Under the pieces are notes generated by a model. It did not search any database and was not told where the DNA came from. It saw only the letters and a program-made list of their open reading frames with translations. Of a stretch of DNA of 37,454 nt, positions 15,982-25,122 are shown piece by piece. Numbering within the stretch: the first letter of the stretch is position 1; each line of letters starts with the position of its first letter. The DNA is taken from NCBI GenBank assembly GCA_019634345.1, contig JAHQVL010000281.1:1-37454 (forward strand), given 5' to 3'. The DNA comes from Rhodothermaceae bacterium. Its GTDB lineage: Bacteria > Bacteroidota > Rhodothermia > Rhodothermales > JAHQVL01. Position numbers and translations under genes: made by a program.

Positions 15982-16881
15982 ATGGCTCACAAAGTGCAAG
16001 AGTACGTACAGCTATTGCAGCGTCAGATCATTAGCGAGCTTGAAGATGTAGACGGCAAGGCATTGTTTCAGATAGATGAATGGGAGAGAGAAGGCGGCGG
16101 CGGCGGTATTACTCGTGTGCTAGATGGTGGGCATGTCTTCGAAAAAGCAGGGGTAAATACGTCGGCTGTTCATGGCGTATTGCCTGAGCGTATGGCAAAG
16201 GTGTTGAACGTCCCGGCTACTCAGTTCTTTGCTACGGGTATTTCTCTTGTGATCCATCCCCAATCCCCGTTTGTACCTACTGTTCATGCAAATTTTAGAT
16301 ACTTTGCATTGGGTGAGGACTTGATGAATCCTCTTGATCAGTGGTTTGGGGGAGGCGCTGATCTTACTCCCTATTACCCCTATCTGGAAGATGCAAAGCA
16401 TTTCCATGGCGTCTGGAAAGAGGCGTGTGATAAGCACTCGGTTGCCTCGTATAGCGATTATAAAAAGCAATGCGATGCCTATTTTTATCTGCCACACAGA
16501 AGCGAAACGCGAGGCGTAGGAGGGATATTCTTTGACTATATGAGAACAGATCCTGAGGATACTTTTGCCTTTCTGAAGGAGGCAGGGGATAGTTTTACAA
16601 AAGCGTATCTACCCATTGTTCAGAAAAGAAAAGATATACCTTATGGAGAGCAAGAGCGTTTGTACCATGAAATTCGAAGGGGAAGATATGTCGAATTTAA
16701 TCTCTTGTTTGATCGTGGAACAAGATTTGGTATTGAGACCAACGGACGTACAGAAAGTATTCTCATGAGCCTTCCCGCTCGAGTTCAATGGCATTATGAT
16801 TGGCAACCCGTTGCTGGATCTAAAGAAGCGGAAGCAATGTGGTTTTTTGAGCCTCGAGACTGGTTGTCCTTCGATGTCTAG
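15982..16881 (+). CDS. hemF: Oxygen-dependent coproporphyrinogen-III oxidase
   Basis: HemF oxidatively decarboxylates coproporphyrinogen III to protoporphyrinogen IX using O2, in the cytoplasm. Family blocks appear in order: GGGGGITRVLDGG, EKAGVNTSAVHG, VHANFRYF, WFGGGADLTPYYPY, YFYLPHR.E.RGVGGIFFDY, RRGRYVEFNLLFDRGT and ESILMSLP..VQWHYDW. Starting at ATG 15982 gives 299 residues, matching the usual family length, with MAHKVQEYVQLLQ aligning to the normal N-terminus. An in-frame GTG at 15934 would add 16 residues and cannot be excluded. The gene heads a plus-strand heme cluster with hemH and hemL. Dependence on O2 implies an aerobic or facultative host. Confidence 0.95.
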   Translation: MAHKVQEYVQLLQRQIISELEDVDGKALFQIDEWEREGGGGGITRVLDGGHVFEKAGVNTSAVHGVLPERMAKVLNVPATQFFATGISLVIHPQSPFVPTVHANFRYFALGEDLMNPLDQWFGGGADLTPYYPYLEDAKHFHGVWKEACDKHSVASYSDYKKQCDAYFYLPHRSETRGVGGIFFDYMRTDPEDTFAFLKEAGDSFTKAYLPIVQKRKDIPYGEQERLYHEIRRGRYVEFNLLFDRGTRFGIETNGRTESILMSLPARVQWHYDWQPVAGSKEAEAMWFFEPRDWLSFDV

Positions 16882-17043
16882 CTGAATAAGAGACCTGCTT
16901 TTGATAGGCAAGAAGTAGGACAATTATTCCTACGGGAGCGACGAGATTTGTGAAAACTTCAAGGTGTCTCCGGAACTGAACACTATTGAACGAGACTTTA
17001 AGTACCTATAGAAGATAAAAACCTATTTTAGAGATTCATATAA

Positions 17044-18348
17044 ATGACACCGCGTCAATTTCTCAAGAAGTATAACTACGATTCACGACTCGTCACTGGG
17101 GAATATTTTTCTTCAGAACCCCTGGAGATTCAAGAGGGTGATAAAATTGGCGTTGTTCTATTGAACTTAGGTGGCCCCTTCAAGGCTGAAGACGTTACTC
17201 CGTTCCTGTATAATCTATTTATGGATCCAGCGATTATTGATATTCCGCTCAAAGGAGTTCTACGTCATTGGATTTCAACCTTCATCTCAAAATCACGCGG
17301 AAAAAACGTCGCTAAGGATTATGAAGAAATAGGAGGGGAGTCCCCGATAAACCGCCTTACTGAAGAGCAGGCTCAGAATCTTGAGAAGCATCTGAATGAG
17401 GTGTATGGTGAAAAGGGGGGGGTAACGTTCCATACCTACATCGCAATGCGATACTGGCATCCTCTCAGTGAGGAAGCCGCGAGGCAAATGGAAAAGGATG
17501 GGATTACCAAGGTAGTGCTATTGCCTCTTTATCCCCATTACTCTAAAACAACAACGGGATCTTCTCTCATTTATTGGTGGATGTTGGAGCAAGAGGGTGA
17601 AATACCAAAATGGCCCACAACCTATGTGTTTGAATACGCTGCAAATCCCAAATACATCCAGGCCATCAGTGAACGAATTGACGAGGGGCTTCAACGATTC
17701 TCTAAGGATATCCGAGGGGATGTACAGCTTGTCTTCAGCGCACACGGTACCCCTACGCGAGAGATGAAAGAACGAAGGGATCCCTACTGCTGCCTCATTC
17801 ACAGTACGGTTGAACAAGTAATGGCGCACAGAGAGCAGGACAGACCCTTTCATGTTTCTTTCCAGAGTAAGGTAGGTCCGGCAGAATGGTTAACTCCAAG
17901 CACGCCCGACAAATTGGAAGAACTCGCCCACGAGGGCATCCATTCTGTACTCATGGTACCTGTGGCTTTTGTTTCTGATCATGTAGAAACAGCCTTCGAG
18001 CTAGATATAGAAGTTCGCGAAGAAGCGATTGAATTTGGGATAAAGCATTATGAAGTAGTCTCAGGGCTAAATAGCCACCCCTTATTTATTGAAGCATTGG
18101 GAGAGGCAACAGCTGCCCAGCTTCAACTTCCTGCATTGAATGCCCATCGCATGGAAGTTTCAGGGGATGGCGCGCCGACAACGGATAGCTCGTATCCTTT
18201 AAGACCCTTAGATTACTTACCCCGGTTTAAGGCGGACCAAAGATGTACCCGTTGCCATCAGTGTGAGAAAATTACCGAAGCCAGGCGCTGGACTGTAACT
18301 CCTGAGGAGAACATGGCTCCAGAATTAAAGGCCAAAACATCTCACTAA
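17044..18348 (+). CDS. hemH: Ferrochelatase with extended, cysteine-bearing C-terminus, 434 aa
   Basis: HemH inserts Fe2+ into protoporphyrin IX, the last step of protoheme synthesis. Diagnostic motifs are GVVLLNLGGP (about residues 36-45), LLPLYPHYS, FSAHGTP with metal-site His234, and FVSDHVETAFELD with catalytic Glu315. The protein is longer than the usual 310-360 residues, with about 34 extra residues at the front and about 60 at the back. The tail holds Cys401, Cys404 and Cys407 in a C-x2-C-x2-C pattern, and Cys249-Cys250 lie in the DPY loop after the active-site His. Many ferrochelatases carry a [2Fe-2S] cluster, and this arrangement could supply four ligands (inference). It lies 162 nt after hemF and 65 nt before hemL. 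Confidence 0.94.
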   Translation: MTPRQFLKKYNYDSRLVTGEYFSSEPLEIQEGDKIGVVLLNLGGPFKAEDVTPFLYNLFMDPAIIDIPLKGVLRHWISTFISKSRGKNVAKDYEEIGGESPINRLTEEQAQNLEKHLNEVYGEKGGVTFHTYIAMRYWHPLSEEAARQMEKDGITKVVLLPLYPHYSKTTTGSSLIYWWMLEQEGEIPKWPTTYVFEYAANPKYIQAISERIDEGLQRFSKDIRGDVQLVFSAHGTPTREMKERRDPYCCLIHSTVEQVMAHREQDRPFHVSFQSKVGPAEWLTPSTPDKLEELAHEGIHSVLMVPVAFVSDHVETAFELDIEVREEAIEFGIKHYEVVSGLNSHPLFIEALGEATAAQLQLPALNAHRMEVSGDGAPTTDSSYPLRPLDYLPRFKADQRCTRCHQCEKITEARRWTVTPEENMAPELKAKTSH

Positions 18349-18413
18349 CATTGATTTTCAACTTCCAAAGGTAAACCAATGCCAATGTAACCCGATTGGC
18401 ACGAGGCAAAACT

Positions 18414-19730
18414 ATGTCCGATAGATCCTACTCGCTAAAGAAGAGTGTACTGGCTTTTGAAGAAGCTCAAACTGTATTACCAGGTGGCGTGAACTCACCT
18501 GTTAGAGCGTTTAAGAGTGTTGGAGGTACACCACCGTTTATAAAAAAAGCGAAAGGAGCCTATCTAGAAGACATTGATGGGAATAAATACGTTGACTACG
18601 TCGGTTCATGGGGGCCCATGTTATTTGGTCATGCTGACCCCGATGTGATTAAAGCTGTAAAAAAAGCGGCCAACTCATCGACTTCTTTTGGAGCTCCGAC
18701 CCGAATCGAGATTGACCTCGCAAAGCTTGTTTGTGAGCTGGTGCCCTCCATCGAAAAGGTGCGCTTTGTAAATTCTGGAACTGAAGCCACAATGAGTGCA
18801 GTTCGTCTTGCTCGTGGGTTCACGGGGCGGGACAAAATGATTAAGTTTGAAGGCAACTATCATGGCCATGGCGATAGCTTTTTGATAGCTGCTGGTAGTG
18901 GTGCAATGACCTTCGGGCAGCCAAATTCACCGGGCGTTACTCAAGGGGTAGCGAAAGATACGCTTCTTGCTAGATTTAATGATGTGAATCACGTTCAATC
19001 GCTTATAGAAGCTAATCCAGGTGAAATTGCGTGTATCATTCTTGAGCCCATTGCTGGGAATATGGGCTGTGTGCCTCCCGTACCTGGGTTCTTGGAAGGC
19101 TTGCGTTCATTATGCGATCAGCATGGTATTGTACTCATCTTCGATGAAGTAATGACAGGATTTCGAGTTGCTCGTGGAGGGGCTCAAGAACTGTACAATG
19201 TAATACCTGATCTAACAACGTTGGGCAAGATCGTTGGTGGTGGCCTGCCTGTGGGTGCCTATGGAGGAAAAAGGGAGATCATGGACCATGTATCCCCTGT
19301 TGGTCCTGTTTATCAAGCCGGCACGCTGTCTGGTAACCCGCTTGCCATGCATGCAGGCTATTCAACTTTAAAAAAGATCGCTGATCAATCAAACCTGTAT
19401 GACCACCTGGAGATCTATGGCGGGATGATGGACGAAGCACTGGGTGGGCTTATTAATGAACTCGAATTGCCATATCACACAACCCGGGTTGGGTCAATGG
19501 GCTGCCTGTTTTTCAGCGAGGAAAAAGTCGTAGACTATGCCTCTGCAAAGAAGTGTGATACGGAGGCGTATGCCGCCTATTTTCATGAGATGCTGAAATC
19601 CGGTGTGTACATCGCACCTTCCCAGTTTGAGGCCTATTTCTTCTCTACGCTTCATGGAACGGAGGAGTTTGGTCAAACCATTCGTGCACAGCGAATAGCC
19701 CTCTCAGCCCTCCGCGAAATACAATTCTAG
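18414..19730 (+). CDS. hemL: Glutamate-1-semialdehyde 2,1-aminomutase
   Basis: This PLP enzyme converts glutamate-1-semialdehyde to 5-aminolevulinate, an early step of the C5 tetrapyrrole route. The motifs are PGGVNSPVRAF, FVNSGTEATMSA, NYHGHGD, IFDEVMTGFRV and LGKIVGGGLPVGAYGG. The PLP-binding lysine is Lys272, counted from ATG 18414. A longer frame from TTG 18396 adds six residues, but ATG 18414 is preferred because a GAGG lies about 8-10 nt upstream and the usual N-terminus is short. The protein length of 438 aa is normal for the family. The last 27 nt overlap the end of the convergent ABC ATPase gene. Its position after hemF and hemH makes a heme operon plausible, although the 162-nt gap before hemH may hold a promoter. 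Confidence 0.96.
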   Translation: MSDRSYSLKKSVLAFEEAQTVLPGGVNSPVRAFKSVGGTPPFIKKAKGAYLEDIDGNKYVDYVGSWGPMLFGHADPDVIKAVKKAANSSTSFGAPTRIEIDLAKLVCELVPSIEKVRFVNSGTEATMSAVRLARGFTGRDKMIKFEGNYHGHGDSFLIAAGSGAMTFGQPNSPGVTQGVAKDTLLARFNDVNHVQSLIEANPGEIACIILEPIAGNMGCVPPVPGFLEGLRSLCDQHGIVLIFDEVMTGFRVARGGAQELYNVIPDLTTLGKIVGGGLPVGAYGGKREIMDHVSPVGPVYQAGTLSGNPLAMHAGYSTLKKIADQSNLYDHLEIYGGMMDEALGGLINELELPYHTTRVGSMGCLFFSEEKVVDYASAKKCDTEAYAAYFHEMLKSGVYIAPSQFEAYFFSTLHGTEEFGQTIRAQRIALSALREIQF

Positions 19731-20408
19731 CTCTTTGAGCGTAGCATCAGAGGTTTGAATTTCCCGAACGATGCTTCCGTTTTCTAGCACGGCAATGCGT
19801 TCGCAGATTTCTGTCACGTGAGCCAGGTCATGGCTTGAGATAAATAGGGTGGTCCCATGCTGTTTGTTGAGGCGTTGAAGCAAGCTTTTCAAGGCTATCT
19901 GAGAGCGCGGGTCCAAATTTGCAAAGGGCTCATCCAGGATCAGGACATTTGGTTGAATAAACATTGAAGCTACAATGCCTACTTTTTTAGCATTTCCCGT
20001 TGACAGGTCCCGAATGTATTTCGTTGAGTCAGATAGTGCACCTGACGGCAAGAAGGTTTGATAGGGGGTAATGTTTTGAATCGTTTGTTCTTTATTAAAC
20101 CCATACACGCTACCCACGAAAGAAAAGAATTCGAGGGGTGTAAGGTAATCGATTAAGAACGATGAGTCTAGATAGGAGCCAACCTGGGATTTCCATTCAT
20201 CGCTTTGAGAGGTTTTCCAGTTATTGATCTTGATGGTGCCGGAATCAGGAAGAAGCAGATCCAGGAGGATTCTGAGGAAGGTCGTTTTGCCCGCACCGTT
20301 ATTACCTACCAGGCCAAATGTCTGGCCGGCATTTATATTAAGCGAAGGTATCTCGAGTGAGAATGAATCACCAAAACGTTTTACAAGATGTTGAACTTCA
20401 ACTCTCAT
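19704..20408 (-). CDS. ABC transporter ATP-binding protein, 234 aa
   Basis: A single nucleotide-binding domain: Walker A GNNGAGKTT (residues about 35-43), Walker B VLILDEPFANLD, a variant signature LSTGNAKKV in place of LSGGQ, and an H-loop SSHD. The variant LSxGN(x)KK signature is common in CcmA/ABC-2-type exporters. The ATG lies inside the end of the permease gene (11-nt overlap), so the two are co-translated and form one exporter. The 3' end overlaps hemL by 27 nt tail to tail. The substrate is unknown. Confidence 0.92.
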   Translation of the reverse strand: MRVEVQHLVKRFGDSFSLEIPSLNINAGQTFGLVGNNGAGKTTFLRILLDLLLPDSGTIKINNWKTSQSDEWKSQVGSYLDSSFLIDYLTPLEFFSFVGSVYGFNKEQTIQNITPYQTFLPSGALSDSTKYIRDLSTGNAKKVGIVASMFIQPNVLILDEPFANLDPRSQIALKSLLQRLNKQHGTTLFISSHDLAHVTEICERIAVLENGSIVREIQTSDATLKELELYFAEG

Positions 20409-21921
20409 GTTGTCTGAATCCGGTCGCCATCAAATACTTCCGTGTAATAAACCGCTCAGTAAAGAATTGGCTCCATTGTCTCGAAAGAACCAGATTGATT
20501 ACCCCCAGTCCTCCGATGCACAAGAGGGCAGTCCACTGAATACTATCAAGGAAATTAAGTAGCAATGCAGGTGGTATAATGGTGGGTAAGATCCATAACC
20601 AATGCATAGCAGAGAATCCTTCATAGTTAAAAAAGCTCCCGCTTTTTGAGATATTTACTCTCTTTTGATTTCGTATTGCGAGTGCAAGCATTAAGACACT
20701 GGTAACCCCGGCATTGTAGAATAGAAAGGTCACATGAAGCAAAAGCAGGTCCGGGCTCATCAGTATGAATAGCGGTAAGCTAATCAAAAAGAAGACGAGG
20801 CAAGATCCCTGAAGGATCATCAACTTGGCAACAATGAGTTCTTCTGGGCGAATGTTGCGTGTCAAAAAACCATCGAAGTATGTACTCTCCCAGGAAAACA
20901 TCAACTGGCCGTAATTGAGAGCAAACGTTCCGGATGCAAAGATGCCTATTACGGCAGAAACCGCTTGTGTATTAAATACATTGCTTTCCGCCAGCATCAA
21001 TGCGATATAAGCGAGCGCAAATACGATGGAGAGAATGAAATAGTGCTTAGGCCGCTTGTTCCTCCAGATCATTTTCATCTCGAGCAATATCAAGTTAAGG
21101 ACCTGGCCTCGTTCCGGAGCAAATATAATAGCACGTTGATTGGCTCTGTTGGAGCCATCACTGCTGGGGTTAATGAGAAGCTGGCTTTGAATTTGATGCC
21201 CGGATACGAGAAACATTGTAACTGTGGAGCATAGGATCAACACCAGGAATAACAAGTCCCCCTCGAGCAACCTCCCAAACAAGATTTCTGAAAATGTGCG
21301 GAGAAGGTGCATATCTACCAACTCATCCAATAAAAATAAAAGAGCGAGTAGTGAAACGGTGATGAGATAATAGAAGGAATTCTTTTTATGGAGAGCTCTT
21401 AATAAATTATTGGCATAATGAGAAAAGAGGAGAATCAGTGTAATGCCCGCAAACCATATGATTGTACTCTGTATGCCATAGCCGCGTAGATAAATAAAAT
21501 TAAGCGTAAAGGGAATAAAGAATAAGTACGGGATTGCGTTGTGGAAGCTTAAAAGCGAAAAGAGCTGAAAAAATCGTACTAACTTCTCTCTCTTTATTGG
21601 CAGATGGAGATACGGCTGCATCTGCATTTTAGGGCCTTGTTGCAAGAAGAAGCGCAACGAGAAGAGGCCCATAAACATCTCCATCAGATATTTATTTACA
21701 AAAAGAGCAGGGGATATGGGGCTACCTGCAAAATTGTGACGGAACTCCCTGTAGTAATAATCGAGTATCTTGTCTAAAAATGTGCCTGAGAATACAAGGA
21801 TAATGGTTAAATTGAATAGCATGACCCCAATTGCAAGCAGGGACAGCCAACGATCTTTTTGACGAAGAGCACGCCTGATGTTCTTCCAATGATTCCAGAT
21901 TAAATAACCATATATCTGCAT
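20398..21921 (-). CDS. ABC-2 type permease, DUF5687-like, 507 aa
   Basis: A polytopic inner-membrane protein with roughly 10-12 hydrophobic segments (for example about residues 29-48, 125-145, 155-170, 188-205 and many after residue 300). It starts with a short cytoplasmic helix (MQIYGYLIWNHWKN). The length and the pairing with a CcmA-like ATPase fit the Bacteroidota DUF5687 permease group. It is the first gene of a two-gene minus-strand operon and is divergent from gluQ, with only 66 nt between the start codons. What it exports cannot be told from sequence. Confidence 0.85.
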   Translation of the reverse strand: MQIYGYLIWNHWKNIRRALRQKDRWLSLLAIGVMLFNLTIILVFSGTFLDKILDYYYREFRHNFAGSPISPALFVNKYLMEMFMGLFSLRFFLQQGPKMQMQPYLHLPIKREKLVRFFQLFSLLSFHNAIPYLFFIPFTLNFIYLRGYGIQSTIIWFAGITLILLFSHYANNLLRALHKKNSFYYLITVSLLALLFLLDELVDMHLLRTFSEILFGRLLEGDLLFLVLILCSTVTMFLVSGHQIQSQLLINPSSDGSNRANQRAIIFAPERGQVLNLILLEMKMIWRNKRPKHYFILSIVFALAYIALMLAESNVFNTQAVSAVIGIFASGTFALNYGQLMFSWESTYFDGFLTRNIRPEELIVAKLMILQGSCLVFFLISLPLFILMSPDLLLLHVTFLFYNAGVTSVLMLALAIRNQKRVNISKSGSFFNYEGFSAMHWLWILPTIIPPALLLNFLDSIQWTALLCIGGLGVINLVLSRQWSQFFTERFITRKYLMATGFRQHES

Positions 21922-21987
21922 CAGGGTCGGTCTAAAAAGTCAATAGTTAGTTTCTTAAGAAGGGTAATCACTGACGATAACAAGAAT

Positions 21988-22986
21988 ATGCAGCAAAAGA
22001 GAGGTCGATATGCCCCATCTCCAACCGGATATTTACACGTTGGCAATGCTCGAACTGCCCTTGTAGCATGGCTATCTGTACGATCTGCTTACGGACGATG
22101 TATCTGGCGTTTAGAGGATCTAGACAAGCCAAGGGTCGTACCCGGAATGGCTGAAGCAGCTGAAGAAGATCTACATTGGCTAGGGCTCGATTGGGATGAA
22201 GGGCTCACGCAGGGTGGGCCTTTTAAACCTTATACCCAATCACTTCGACACTCATACTATGAACAGGCTCTTAAGGTTTTGCATGATAAAGGATATCTTT
22301 TCCCTTGTTCCTATTCCAGAAAAGATATTCAACACTTAAGTACTGCTCCTCACGGCCCCAATACCCATAAACCTTACCCTATCTCGTTGCGCCCTGATGA
22401 GCTTCAAGAGAACTGGTTCTCAGAACTCTTCGAAGAAATAAAGCAATCCAATAAGCCAACTACATTTGCTGCAATCCGGTTTAAAGTACCCGATCAAATG
22501 ATTACGTTTAAAGACCGTGTCTATGGCCTCATTGAGGAAAATGTGTTAGAGTCTGTCGGGGACTTTGTACTAAAACGCAGGGATGGGATGTATGCCTACC
22601 AGCTTGCTGTAGTTGTTGATGATGTAGCCATGGAGATTTCAGAAGTTGTACGAGGGACCGATCTATTGGCTTCAACAGCTCGTCAGATTCTGCTGATTCA
22701 AGCTCTGGGTGGTATCGTACCAGAATATGCCCATGTGCCCCTGGTTCGGAATGCTTCAGGGGAGAAACTGTCTAAACGAGATGAATCGCTTACACTTCGC
22801 GCATTGAGGGCGAAGGGAGTGACCGCAGAGCAATTACTTGGGTATATGGCGCACTCTTTGGGGCTTGTTGAGTCCCTCCGATCATGCACAGTACAGGAAG
22901 TGCTTGATCGATTTGCCTGGGATCGCATTAAAAAGGAAGATTTTATCCTTCCTACAGATTTCGTTGATCAACTTAAAAAGTTGTAG
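21988..22986 (+). CDS. gluQ: Glutamyl-Q tRNA(Asp) synthetase
   Basis: This is a truncated GluRS paralogue that attaches glutamate to queuosine at position 34 of tRNA(Asp). The class-I signatures are present: YLHVGNART (HIGH region, residues 15-23) and KLSKRDE (KMSKS region, 260-266). The protein stops after the catalytic core, 332 residues, with no anticodon-binding domain, which distinguishes it from GluRS. The GluQ-typical RLEDLDKPR segment follows. The zinc site usual in proteobacterial GluQ (C-x-C...Y...C) is degenerate here: only Cys107 remains in FPCSYSRKD. The gene converges with rnr, with 15 nt between the stops. Confidence 0.9.
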   Translation: MQQKRGRYAPSPTGYLHVGNARTALVAWLSVRSAYGRCIWRLEDLDKPRVVPGMAEAAEEDLHWLGLDWDEGLTQGGPFKPYTQSLRHSYYEQALKVLHDKGYLFPCSYSRKDIQHLSTAPHGPNTHKPYPISLRPDELQENWFSELFEEIKQSNKPTTFAAIRFKVPDQMITFKDRVYGLIEENVLESVGDFVLKRRDGMYAYQLAVVVDDVAMEISEVVRGTDLLASTARQILLIQALGGIVPEYAHVPLVRNASGEKLSKRDESLTLRALRAKGVTAEQLLGYMAHSLGLVESLRSCTVQEVLDRFAWDRIKKEDFILPTDFVDQLKKL

Positions 22987-23001
22987 TCCCGAAGGGCACG
23001 G

Positions 23002-25122
23002 CTACACGATTACAAGTTCTATTTCTCTGGTATCTGGATTTGCTTTTGCTAATTGGACCCGTACTGAGGCTCCAGCCTGATAAGATAACCCTGAATGAGA
23101 ACCTGAGAGTGAAAACGTGTCAGGATCAAATTCATAATAGTCATCCAACATGTCTCTGACGTGAACGAGCCCTTCAATCCACAAGTCTTTGAGCTCGACG
23201 AACAACCCGAATTTGGTAACACTGGTGATAATGCCTTCAAAGTGTTCACCAAGTCGCTTTTCTGCGAGTAGCACCTGCTTTTGGCGGATAGAAGCCCGTT
23301 CGGCTTCTTCGGCCTTTCGTTCAAGTAGAGAACAATGATCGCTCATTGCTTCTAGTGAGGTCTTTTCTGCGTGCGAGGCTCCAAAAAGGTAATGTTTTAA
23401 TAGCCGATGGGCGATCAAGTCGGGATAGCGGCGAATCGGACTTGTAAAGTGAGAGTAATGAGAAAAGCCGAGACCATAATGACCAATATTCTCATGAGAA
23501 TAGCAGGCCTTTGCCATGGCGCGAAGAGCAGCTGTCTTTATAATGGGCTCTCTATTTGACCCTTTGATTTTCTTCAGCAGCGAATTCAGTTGTTCAGATG
23601 ATAGATTGCCTTCCTGAAGTTTTAAGTCGAGTCCAAAGGTGCGCATATAAGTCGCAAGCTGTTGAATTCGCTCTTCATTCGGCCGATCATGGACTCGATA
23701 GATAAACGGTTTAGGGGGAGATGATAATTGATCAATAGCCAGGGCGGCACATTGATTAGCAAGGAGCATAAACTCTTCTATAAGCCTGTTCGATTCTTTT
23801 AGCTCTTTTCGAACTACTTCAATAGGATGCCCTTTTTCGTCTAACCGTACTTTTACCTCCGGCAGATCAAATTCTACTGATCCTTCCTGAAATCGTTTTT
23901 TCGTAAAGACATTAGCGAGTTCAGCTGCTTTTGACACAGCCTGGCTAAGGGGATGTTTTGTTTGCTTACCCTCAATAATATCCTGCGCTTCTTGATAGGT
24001 AAAACGATGCTTGGAATGAATGACTGTTTCTTGAAATTGGAAGTTATGGACCGTTCCCTGTCCATCGACCTCCAGGATGCATGAAAAAGTCAGTTTGTCT
24101 TCTCCAGGCCTAAGCGAGCAAAGGTTATTGGATAAACGCTCTGGAAGCATCGGAATGACGCGATCAGCGAGATAAACGCTGGTAGATCGAGCAAGAGCCT
24201 CTTTGTCTATGACGCCTCCTTGAGGTACATAATAGCTTACATCGGCAATATGAACGCCCACTTCGTAACGATCATTACCAAGAGGGATGACATGAATGGC
24301 ATCGTCAAAATCTTTAGCATCGTCTGGATCTATGGTGAAGATTAACTTTTCTCTTAGATCAAGCCGGCGCTGTATCTCGGGCTTAGCTATACTCTCAGAA
24401 GGTAAATCACTGGCCTTTAAAACGGGTTGAGGGAAGGCAAGGGGAAGATTAAAGTGATGGATCAAGGACAGCATAAGCGCCTCTGGATCCTTGCTGTCAC
24501 CTAATTCTTCTAATAATGTAGCTCGAAATGCATTTCTGAACGAGTCGAACTGCCCGAGTTCTACAAGGACCTTTACACCGGCTCGGAGTCCTTGAGACTC
24601 GGACTCGTGGATGTACACGTTCTTATTAAAACGAATGTCATCCGCGATGATAAATACAGTACCACCACGAACCTTGGTTGTACCCGTGAGGCGCACCGTA
24701 TTTCTGCCAACAACTTCTATGATTTCTCCATAGCTCCGGTCGTCTTTGGACGAACCCGAATGTACAAGTATGCGTACGTTGTCGCCATCTAAGGCCGTCC
24801 GAATTCGATTTCTGGGTATGAAAATATCTTCATCTTTACCCTGGACGTTTACAAAGCCATACCCATCCCGGCTGACGCTTAAAATTCCTTCAGCTTCAGA
24901 CTTTTCTCCACCTTTAAGCGAAAACCGATTTCCTTTGACACGATGAACGACGCCCTGCCGCACTAATTCCTGCAATACGGATCTGAAGGTGCGGTAGATA
25001 GGGGAGGAGCTATACCCCAACTGCTTTGCAAGTTCTTTCGGACGATAGGTTTTATGCCCATTATTACTAAGCTTCTTTATTATGTTCTTTTGTATCTCGT
25101 GCTTCTTGTCTCTCTTACTCAT
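23002..25122 (-). CDS. rnr: Ribonuclease R (3'-5' exoribonuclease), 706 aa
   Basis: A processive 3'-5' exonuclease that degrades structured RNA. Domains in order: an N-terminal winged helix (residues about 8-65), cold-shock/OB domains (about 75-220), the RNB catalytic core (about 250-570) and an S1 domain (about 625-705, FEGIITSVTKFGLFVEL). The catalytic aspartates are visible in TIDPDDAKDFDDA as Asp265, Asp271, Asp273 and Asp274. The HFTSPIRRYPDL motif is intact. The basic tail seen after S1 in E. coli RNase R is absent. The start codon overlaps the tamB stop in an ATGA arrangement (25119-25122), so translation is probably coupled. Confidence 0.95.
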   Translation of the reverse strand: MSKRDKKHEIQKNIIKKLSNNGHKTYRPKELAKQLGYSSSPIYRTFRSVLQELVRQGVVHRVKGNRFSLKGGEKSEAEGILSVSRDGYGFVNVQGKDEDIFIPRNRIRTALDGDNVRILVHSGSSKDDRSYGEIIEVVGRNTVRLTGTTKVRGGTVFIIADDIRFNKNVYIHESESQGLRAGVKVLVELGQFDSFRNAFRATLLEELGDSKDPEALMLSLIHHFNLPLAFPQPVLKASDLPSESIAKPEIQRRLDLREKLIFTIDPDDAKDFDDAIHVIPLGNDRYEVGVHIADVSYYVPQGGVIDKEALARSTSVYLADRVIPMLPERLSNNLCSLRPGEDKLTFSCILEVDGQGTVHNFQFQETVIHSKHRFTYQEAQDIIEGKQTKHPLSQAVSKAAELANVFTKKRFQEGSVEFDLPEVKVRLDEKGHPIEVVRKELKESNRLIEEFMLLANQCAALAIDQLSSPPKPFIYRVHDRPNEERIQQLATYMRTFGLDLKLQEGNLSSEQLNSLLKKIKGSNREPIIKTAALRAMAKACYSHENIGHYGLGFSHYSHFTSPIRRYPDLIAHRLLKHYLFGASHAEKTSLEAMSDHCSLLERKAEEAERASIRQKQVLLAEKRLGEHFEGIITSVTKFGLFVELKDLWIEGLVHVRDMLDDYYEFDPDTFSLSGSHSGLSYQAGASVRVQLAKANPDTREIELVIV

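Noticed and set aside
18396..18413. TTG start for hemL
   Set aside because: The ATG at 18414 has a GAGG ribosome site at suitable distance and fits the family N-terminus better.
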